Below, in pieces: positions 58,548 through 64,000 of a stretch of 64,000 bases of DNA. The notes below the pieces were generated by a model. It searched no databases. It was not told the origin of the DNA and worked only from the letters and a program-made list of their open reading frames with translations. Each line of letters begins with the position of its first letter. The stretch's first letter is position 1. The position numbers were made by a program, and so were the translations under genes. This stretch comes from Streptomyces kronopolitis (GTDB taxonomy: Bacteria; Actinomycetota; Actinomycetes; Streptomycetales; Streptomycetaceae). The stretch spans positions 1 to 64,000 of the forward strand of contig NZ_BMND01000003.1 of NCBI RefSeq assembly GCF_014646275.1, written 5' to 3'.

Positions 58548-60556
58548 ACGAACGACCCGGACCCGACGGCGGCCAGCCCGTCGAGCGCATCCCCGCCCAC
58601 CAGGGCGCGGGCACCATCGAGTCGGTGCCGCGCCAGCAGCGCCGTGCCGCGGACCACGCCTGCCACCAGCAGACCCATGAGGACGCCCCCCACGGCGGCC
58701 CGGGTCCCTACGACCGTGCCCGCTGCGGCGACCACGACCCCCTCGACCACCCGGACCCGGCGGTCGCCGCCGACGCCGCGGGCATCGAGCACCTGCTGCG
58801 CTGCTGGCTGCGCGAGAGCGGCCCGCACCGCCCCGCCGACGGCCGGCTGCGCATCCCGCTGCGGGCCGCCGCCGGCGCCCTGCGCATTCCCGTGCGCTAC
58901 TGGTCCCCGACCGGCTGGCACCGCCTGGGCGCCCCCACCCTCGAAGGCGCCCCGCCCGGAGCCGCCCCGCTGGACGCCGTCACCCTCGCCGCCCTGCTGC
59001 GGCGGGAGGCCGCGCACGGCGACCGGCGGGCCTCCAACGGCGGGGAGCACCGCGTGGCGGACGCCGACGAGCTGCCGGACCCCGACTCCGCGCGGCAGCA
59101 GGCACCGGACGGCGACGGTGCCGAACTCATCGGCCGGGTCGCCAACTCCGTCCGCAACGCCGCCACCTTCCTCACCGACCGGCGCGCCCGCCCGGCCGAC
59201 GACCACGGCGCTCTGTTCCTCGAAGCCGAGCAGTCCCTCCTCCTCGGCCATCCGCTGCACCCCACCCCCAAGAGCCGCGAGGGCCTCTCGGACGCCGAAC
59301 TCCGCGCCTATTCGCCCGAGATGCGCGGAGCCTTCCGGCTCCACTGGATGGCCGTGCACCGCTCGGTCCTGGCCACCGAATCCGCCTGGACCGAGCGCGG
59401 CAAGCCCGTGGCGGCCGAGCGGCTCGTGCTGCGCCTGGCCGGGGAGGGCCTGCGCCTGCCCGAGGACACCGTGCCGCTGCCGCTGCACCCCTGGCAGGCC
59501 AGGGAGGTCGCCGACCGCCCGGAGACCACCGCGCTGCGCGAGGCCGGACTGCTCCACGAGCTCGGTGCCCACGGCGCCCGCTGGCACCCCACCTCCTCCG
59601 TCCGCACGGTCTACCGCCCCGACGCCCACGCCATGCTCAAGCTCTCCCTCGGGCTGCGGATCACCAACTCCCGCCGGGAGAACCTCCGCAAGGAACTGGC
59701 CCGCGGCGTCGAGGTGCACCGGCTGCTGCGCACCGGCCTCGCCGAGCAGTGGCAGCGCGAGCACCCCGGCTTCGACATCGTCCGCGACCCGGCCTATCTG
59801 GCCGTCGACGGCCTCGGCGGCGCCCCCGTCCAGGGCCTCGACGTCGTCATCCGGCACAACCCGTTCAGCACCACCGACGACGCGGTCTGCATCGCCGGCC
59901 TCACCTCCCCCCGGCCCTGGCCCGGCCACCCCGGGGTGCGCTCCCGGCTCGAGGACCTCGTCACCACGCTCTGCGCCCGCACCGGCCGCAGCCTCGACGC
60001 GGTCGCCACCGAGTGGTTCCTGCGCTACCTCGAAGCGGTCGTCCGGCCCGTGCTGTGGCTCGACGGCACCGCCGGCATCGTCCTGGAGGCCCACCAGCAG
60101 AACACCCTGGTGCTGCTGGACCCCGACGGCTGGCCGGTCGGCGGCCGCTACCGCGACAACCAGGGCTACTACTTCCGCGCCTCCCGCCGCGCCGAGCTGG
60201 AGCGCCGGCTGCCCGGCATCGGCGCCGCCAGCGACAGCTTCGTCGCCGATGACGTCACCGACGAACGGTTCGCCTACTACCTGGGCATCAACAACGTCCT
60301 CGGTCTCATCGGGGCCTTCGGCTCCCAGCGCCTGGTCCGGGAGGAGATCCTGCTCGCCGCCTTCCGGCGGTTCCTCGCCGACGCGGCCGCGGCCCCCCAC
60401 GCCCACCGCTCGCCCCTCCCCGGGCAGCTGCTGGCCGCCCGCACGCTGCGCTGCAAGGCCAACCTCGCGACCCGGCTGCACGGCCTGGACGAACTCGTCG
60501 GCCCCGTCGAGACCCAGTCCGTCTACGTCACCCTGCCCAACCCCCTTGCCCCCTAG
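58544..60556 (+). CDS. IucA/IucC family NIS siderophore synthetase 1 (RhbC position)
   Basis: A 670-residue ATP-dependent synthetase that should link an amine to a citrate-like carboxylate. Hallmarks are GHPLHPTPKSREGLS, KLSLGLRITNSRREN and LEAHQQNTLV. The first ~80 residues (HQQTHEDAPHGG region) are His/Pro-rich and look like an added disordered head. It is coupled to the aminotransferase by ATGA. The paralogue at 61460 is its partner. Which carboxylate or amine is used cannot be read from the sequence. Confidence 0.92.
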   Translation: MNERPGPDGGQPVERIPAHQGAGTIESVPRQQRRAADHACHQQTHEDAPHGGPGPYDRARCGDHDPLDHPDPAVAADAAGIEHLLRCWLRESGPHRPADGRLRIPLRAAAGALRIPVRYWSPTGWHRLGAPTLEGAPPGAAPLDAVTLAALLRREAAHGDRRASNGGEHRVADADELPDPDSARQQAPDGDGAELIGRVANSVRNAATFLTDRRARPADDHGALFLEAEQSLLLGHPLHPTPKSREGLSDAELRAYSPEMRGAFRLHWMAVHRSVLATESAWTERGKPVAAERLVLRLAGEGLRLPEDTVPLPLHPWQAREVADRPETTALREAGLLHELGAHGARWHPTSSVRTVYRPDAHAMLKLSLGLRITNSRRENLRKELARGVEVHRLLRTGLAEQWQREHPGFDIVRDPAYLAVDGLGGAPVQGLDVVIRHNPFSTTDDAVCIAGLTSPRPWPGHPGVRSRLEDLVTTLCARTGRSLDAVATEWFLRYLEAVVRPVLWLDGTAGIVLEAHQQNTLVLLDPDGWPVGGRYRDNQGYYFRASRRAELERRLPGIGAASDSFVADDVTDERFAYYLGINNVLGLIGAFGSQRLVREEILLAAFRRFLADAAAAPHAHRSPLPGQLLAARTLRCKANLATRLHGLDELVGPVETQSVYVTLPNPLAP

Positions 60557-60655
60557 CCGCCCTGCACCCCCGACCGCAGCACCCCGTCCCCCGTCCCCGG
60601 CGCCCCGCGACCGCTCAGGCCACGCGGCACGCGGCCACGAGAGGAGAGCGTCGCC

Positions 60656-61354
60656 GTGCCCCCGACCGATTCCGGCCTCAGCGCCGGCTCCGACGACACC
60701 CTCGAACTGCAGCTCCCGCCCGGATGGGGTGCGCTCCTCGCCGACGGCGGCCGGCGGCCGGCGTCCCCCCACGACCCGGCCGCCGGCCCGCTGCTCGACG
60801 ACCTGGCGGGCTGGGGAGCGGCCGACACCCCGGCCGGCCGCTTCGCGCTGCGGCCCGTCCGGCCGGCCCGCGACCTCGACCGGATCACCGGCTGGATGAA
60901 CGATCCGGCGGTCGCGGCCTTCTGGGAGCTGGCGGGCCCGCCGGAGACCACCGCCGCCCATCTGCGCGGCCAGCTCGACGGCGACGGCCGCAGCGTGCCC
61001 TGCCTGGGGGTGCTGGACGGAGCGCCGATGAGCTACTGGGAGATCTACCGCGCCGACCTCGACCCCCTCGCCCGCCACTACCCGGCCCGGCCCCACGACA
61101 CCGGCATCCATCTGCTCCTGGCCGCCGGGGAGCGAGGCCGCGGCCGGGGCACCGCCCTGCTGCGCGCCACCGCCGACCTCGTCCTCGACCACCGCCCGGC
61201 GTGCACCCGGGTCGTCGCCGAGCCGGACCTGCGCAACACCGCCTCCCTGGCGGCGTTCCTGAGCGCCGGATTCCGCTACGCCGACGAGATCGCCCTGCCC
61301 GAGAAACGCGCGGCGCTGATGGTCCGCGACCGCGCCCACCGCCATCTGCTCTGA
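60656..61354 (+). CDS. AlcB/IucB/RhbD-like siderophore acyltransferase (GNAT)
   Basis: A 232-residue GNAT. It carries the siderophore acyltransferase features MNDPAVAAFWELAGP, MSYWEIYRADLDPLARHYP and HLLLAAGERGRGRGT, and the C-terminus EPDLRNTASLAAFLSAGFRY. In related systems it acylates an N-hydroxy diamine. GTG 60656 follows a GAGGAGA site, 99 bases after the first synthetase. It is the third gene of the operon; its acceptor may be unhydroxylated here because no hydroxylase gene is present. Confidence 0.88.
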   Translation: MPPTDSGLSAGSDDTLELQLPPGWGALLADGGRRPASPHDPAAGPLLDDLAGWGAADTPAGRFALRPVRPARDLDRITGWMNDPAVAAFWELAGPPETTAAHLRGQLDGDGRSVPCLGVLDGAPMSYWEIYRADLDPLARHYPARPHDTGIHLLLAAGERGRGRGTALLRATADLVLDHRPACTRVVAEPDLRNTASLAAFLSAGFRYADEIALPEKRAALMVRDRAHRHLL

Positions 61355-61358
61355 CCCC

Positions 61359-61380
61359 GGGACCGTCCCTCGACGGTCCC
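61359..61380 (+). terminator. Hairpin between the acyltransferase and the second NIS synthetase
   Basis: GGGACCGTC-CCTC-GACGGTCCC, a 9-bp perfect stem 4 bases after the stop. It may lower read-through or protect the upstream mRNA. Confidence 0.55.
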
Positions 61381-61459
61381 GTTCCGCTTCGCCGTCCATC
61401 CCGCTGCCCCGGTTGTCCCCCGCACGAGCCGGGGCGGTCCCGCTCCGAGGAGTCCCGCC

Positions 61460-63262
61460 TTGTCTCCTGAATCCCGTGAACCCCATGAACCCTGCGAACC
61501 TCACGAAAGCCGGCCTGCGCACCGCGCCTGGCAGCACGCCGCGAGCCGGCTGTTCGCCAAGCTCCTGGCGGAGTTCGCGTACGAGGAAATCCTGATCCCC
61601 GAGCCCGACGGCACCGCCCCCGACGGCACCCCGCAATACCGCCTGCCGGTCACCGACGACCTGGTCTACCGCTTCCGTGCCCGCCGCGGCGCCTACGGGC
61701 ACTGGCGCGTCGACCCCGCCTCCGTCACCCCCGGCACCGACCCGTTCCACTTCCTCACCCGCGCCCACGACACCGTGCTGGGCCTGTCCGGCGACACCAC
61801 CGGCCATCTCATCCGCGAGCTGACCGCCACCCTCGCCGCCGACACCCGGCTCGACGCCACCGCCCTCAGCGCCGCCGACCTCGCCGACCTGGACTACGCC
61901 GCCCTCGAAGGCCACCAGACCGGCCACCCCTGGCTCGTCGCGAACAAGGGCCGGCTCGGCTTCTCCGCCCAGGACGCGGCGACCTGGGCCCCCGAGGCCC
62001 GCACCGCGCGGCGGCTGCCCTGGCTCGCCGCACACCACCGCATCGCCCACTACCGCGGTATCCCCACCCTGGCCACCCCCGACCGCCTCTACGGCGAGGA
62101 ACTGGCCCCCGCCACCCGTCACGCCTTCGCCCGCACCATCGCCGACCAGGGCCACGACCCGGCCGACTACCTCTACCTCCCCGTGCACCCCTGGCAGTGG
62201 GACGAGACCATCGCCCCGCTCTTCGCGCCGCAGCTCGCCGACGGATCCATCATCGCGCTGCCCACTGACAACGACCTCCGGCTGCCGCAGCAGTCGATCC
62301 GTACCTTCCTCAACATCAGCCGCCCCGAGGCCCGTACGGTCAAGCTGCCGCTGTCGATCCTCAACACCCTGGTGTGGCGCGGCCTGCCCACCGAGCGCAC
62401 CCTCGCCGCCCCCGCCGTCACCCGCTGGGTCCACGGCCTGCGCGACGCCGACCCCTACCTCCGTGACGAGACCCGGGTCATCCTGCTCGGCGAGACCGCC
62501 TCGGTCACCGTGGAGCACCCCCTCTACGACCGGCTGCCCGGCGTCCCCTACCAGTTCAAGGAGCTGCTGGGCTGTATCTGGCGGGAGCCGGTCAGCGGCC
62601 GGCTCGACCCCGGCGAACGCGCCCGCACCCTCGCGGCGCTGCTGCAGACCGACCCCGCGGGCCGCGCCCTGACCGCGGAGCTGGTGCACCGCTCGGGTCT
62701 GGAGCCGCGCGAATGGCTGAGCCGGCTGTTCGCCGCGCTGCTGCCGCCCCTGCTGCACTTCCTCTACCAGTACGGCACGGTCTTCTCCCCGCACGGCGAG
62801 AACGCCATCGTCGTCTTCGACGCCCACGACGTCCCCACCCGCCTCGCTGTCAAGGACTTCGTCGACGACGTCAACACCAGCTCCTGGCGCCTCCCGGAGC
62901 ACGACGCCATGCCGGACGACGTCCGCACGGTGCTGCTGACCGAACCCCCCTCCTTCCTCACCCAGTTCATCCACTCCGGCCTGTTCGTCGGCGTCTTCCG
63001 CTACCTCGCGCCGCTGTGCGCCGACCAACTGGGCGTTCCCGAGGCCGAGTTCTGGTCACTCGTCCGGGCGGAGATCCTGCGCCACCACGAGCGCTTCCCC
63101 CACCTCAAGGAGCGGCACGAGACCTTCGACCTGCTCACCCCGCGGATCGAGCGGCTCTGCCTGAACCGCAACCGTCTGCATGTGGACGGTTACCGCGACC
63201 GCCGCGACCGGCCGCACGCGGCCGTGCACGGCACCGTCCCCAACCCCCTGCATCTGCCGTGA
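61460..63262 (+). CDS. IucA/IucC family NIS siderophore synthetase 2 (RhbF position)
   Basis: A 600-residue synthetase, closer in length to DesD and IucC. Hallmarks are EGHQTGHPWLVANKGRLGFS, LPVHPWQWDET, QQSIRTFLNISRPEARTVKL and SPHGENAIVVFD. TTG 61460 is the best start: GAGGAG lies 8 bases before it and the next in-frame start is in the domain. It is the last gene of the operon and should complete the carboxylate coupling started by the first synthetase. Confidence 0.92.
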   Translation: MSPESREPHEPCEPHESRPAHRAWQHAASRLFAKLLAEFAYEEILIPEPDGTAPDGTPQYRLPVTDDLVYRFRARRGAYGHWRVDPASVTPGTDPFHFLTRAHDTVLGLSGDTTGHLIRELTATLAADTRLDATALSAADLADLDYAALEGHQTGHPWLVANKGRLGFSAQDAATWAPEARTARRLPWLAAHHRIAHYRGIPTLATPDRLYGEELAPATRHAFARTIADQGHDPADYLYLPVHPWQWDETIAPLFAPQLADGSIIALPTDNDLRLPQQSIRTFLNISRPEARTVKLPLSILNTLVWRGLPTERTLAAPAVTRWVHGLRDADPYLRDETRVILLGETASVTVEHPLYDRLPGVPYQFKELLGCIWREPVSGRLDPGERARTLAALLQTDPAGRALTAELVHRSGLEPREWLSRLFAALLPPLLHFLYQYGTVFSPHGENAIVVFDAHDVPTRLAVKDFVDDVNTSSWRLPEHDAMPDDVRTVLLTEPPSFLTQFIHSGLFVGVFRYLAPLCADQLGVPEAEFWSLVRAEILRHHERFPHLKERHETFDLLTPRIERLCLNRNRLHVDGYRDRRDRPHAAVHGTVPNPLHLP

Positions 63263-63303
63263 CCGCGGTGGCTGTCAGTGGTCCCGCGTAGGCTTGCCAC
63301 GCT

Positions 63304-64000
63304 ATGACGAAGCCCTCCCTCCCCGATCTGCTGCACGCCGCCGTCACCGCCGTCGGCGGCACCGAGCGCCCCGGCCAGGTGGCCATGGCCGAGGCCGTCG
63401 CCGAGGCCGTGGACGACAACGCCCACCTGCTCGTCCAGGCCGGCACCGGCACCGGAAAGTCCCTCGGCTATCTGGTGCCGGCCCTGGCCCACGGCGAGCG
63501 CGTGGTGGTCGCCACGGCCACCCTCGCGCTGCAGCGCCAGCTGGTGGAGCGCGATCTTCCGCGTACGGTCGACGCCCTCCATCCGCTGCTGCGCCGCCGC
63601 CCGGAGTTCGCCATGCTCAAGGGCCGCTCCAATTACCTGTGCCTGCACCGCCTCCATGAGGGCGCCCCGCAGGAAGAGGAGGACGGCCTCTTCGACGTGT
63701 TCGAGCAGGCGACGCCGACCAGCAAGCTCGGCAAGGACCTGCTGCGGCTACGCGACTGGGCGGACGAGACCGAGACCGGCGACCGCGATGCGCTGACCCC
63801 GGGGGTGTCCGACCGCGCCTGGGGCCAGGTCTCGGTCTCCTCCCGGGAGTGCCTGGGCGCCTCGAAGTGCGCCTACGGGGCGGAGTGCTTCGCCGAGGCC
63901 GCCCGGGAGCGCGCCAAGCTCGCCGACGTGGTCGTCACCAACCACGCGCTGCTCGCCATCGACGCGATCGAGGGCGCCCCGGTCCTCCCGTCGCACGAGG
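63304..64000 (+). CDS. dinG: DinG-family ATP-dependent helicase, N-terminal part (runs off the window)
   Basis: The first 232 residues of a superfamily 2 iron-sulfur helicase. Walker A is QAGTGTGKSLGYLVPAL. The iron-sulfur cysteines are in YLCLHR and SSRECLGASKCAYGAECF. The DEAH box and rest lie beyond the right edge. It begins with ATG 63304, about 40 bases after the siderophore operon, with TAGGCT 9 bases upstream. No LexA box was seen here. It is followed outside the window by lexA in relatives (known from other Streptomyces). Confidence 0.9.
   Translation, partial: MTKPSLPDLLHAAVTAVGGTERPGQVAMAEAVAEAVDDNAHLLVQAGTGTGKSLGYLVPALAHGERVVVATATLALQRQLVERDLPRTVDALHPLLRRRPEFAMLKGRSNYLCLHRLHEGAPQEEEDGLFDVFEQATPTSKLGKDLLRLRDWADETETGDRDALTPGVSDRAWGQVSVSSRECLGASKCAYGAECFAEAARERAKLADVVVTNHALLAIDAIEGAPVLPSHE

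Noticed and set aside
58037..63028. Long open frame opposite the siderophore genes
   Set aside because: Same third-position GC effect; the Gly/Val/Ala-rich translation has no domain, while the plus-strand genes are clear.
63263..63303. LexA box before dinG
   Set aside because: No GAAC-N4-GTTC-like sequence in the short gap; damage control of dinG is not supported here.

Overview
The window is a contiguous stretch of a high-GC actinobacterial chromosome, almost certainly a Streptomyces. The evidence is the extreme third-position GC, many GTG starts, and gene content and order that match the S. coelicolor region from an rRNA operon through osaCAB, ftsK, recA, gluABCD, miaB/miaA and hflX to dinG. 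No transposase, integrase, prophage or CRISPR array was seen. Family names come from motif recognition and recalled family knowledge; no database search was run.

Layout. 1-1.3 kb: the 3' end of a 23S rRNA gene, a 5S rRNA gene with a strong terminator, a short DegT-family protein lacking the PLP-lysine segment, and tRNA-Thr(GGT). 1.4-10.8 kb: the osmoadaptation cluster, with osaC (anti-sigma-type ATPase, PAS, GAF and PP2C phosphatase) divergent from osaA (giant poly-HAMP hybrid histidine kinase) and osaB (response regulator with coiled coil). 10.9-18.6 kb: ftsK, a RodZ-like protein, then the tightly coupled rimO-pgsA-cinA run, clgR (protease regulator) and dpsC. 18.8-30.1 kb: a small membrane protein, a Nei-type glycosylase, lhr helicase, an AraC regulator, azlCD, a prenyltransferase-fold protein, a DUF3046 protein and an AI-2E family permease. 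30.2-32.1 kb: recA with an SOS box, and recX.

32.1-43.9 kb: tandem repeats lie between recX and a convergent sulfur operon (a Cys-rich leader peptide, cysteine dioxygenase, rhodanese). Next come an FAD monooxygenase, the glutamate importer gluABCD with its divergent two-component system gluRK, a cold-shock gene with a structured leader, a lone TAXI-type solute receptor and a DoxX protein. 44.0-55.6 kb: miaB, a LigB-like protein, an AEK-repeat protein, miaA, a small membrane protein, dapF, rshA, a secreted M1 peptidase and hflX. 55.7-63.3 kb: a serine-peptidase-like lipoprotein and a compact NIS siderophore-type operon (aminotransferase, IucA/IucC synthetase, AlcB-like acyltransferase, IucA/IucC synthetase). 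The window ends inside dinG.

The main points for a second look are: the siderophore operon, which keeps the A-C-D-F genes of a rhizobactin/schizokinen-type pathway but has no decarboxylase or hydroxylase; the leaderless Cys-rich leader ORF whose promoter sits inside the end of the neighbouring gene; the G-rich 11-bp tandem repeat right after the rhodanese stop codon; the PLP-lysine-less DegT protein; the degenerate synthetase motif of RshA; and a recurrent TANNNT-N6/7-start-codon layout that predicts many leaderless mRNAs.
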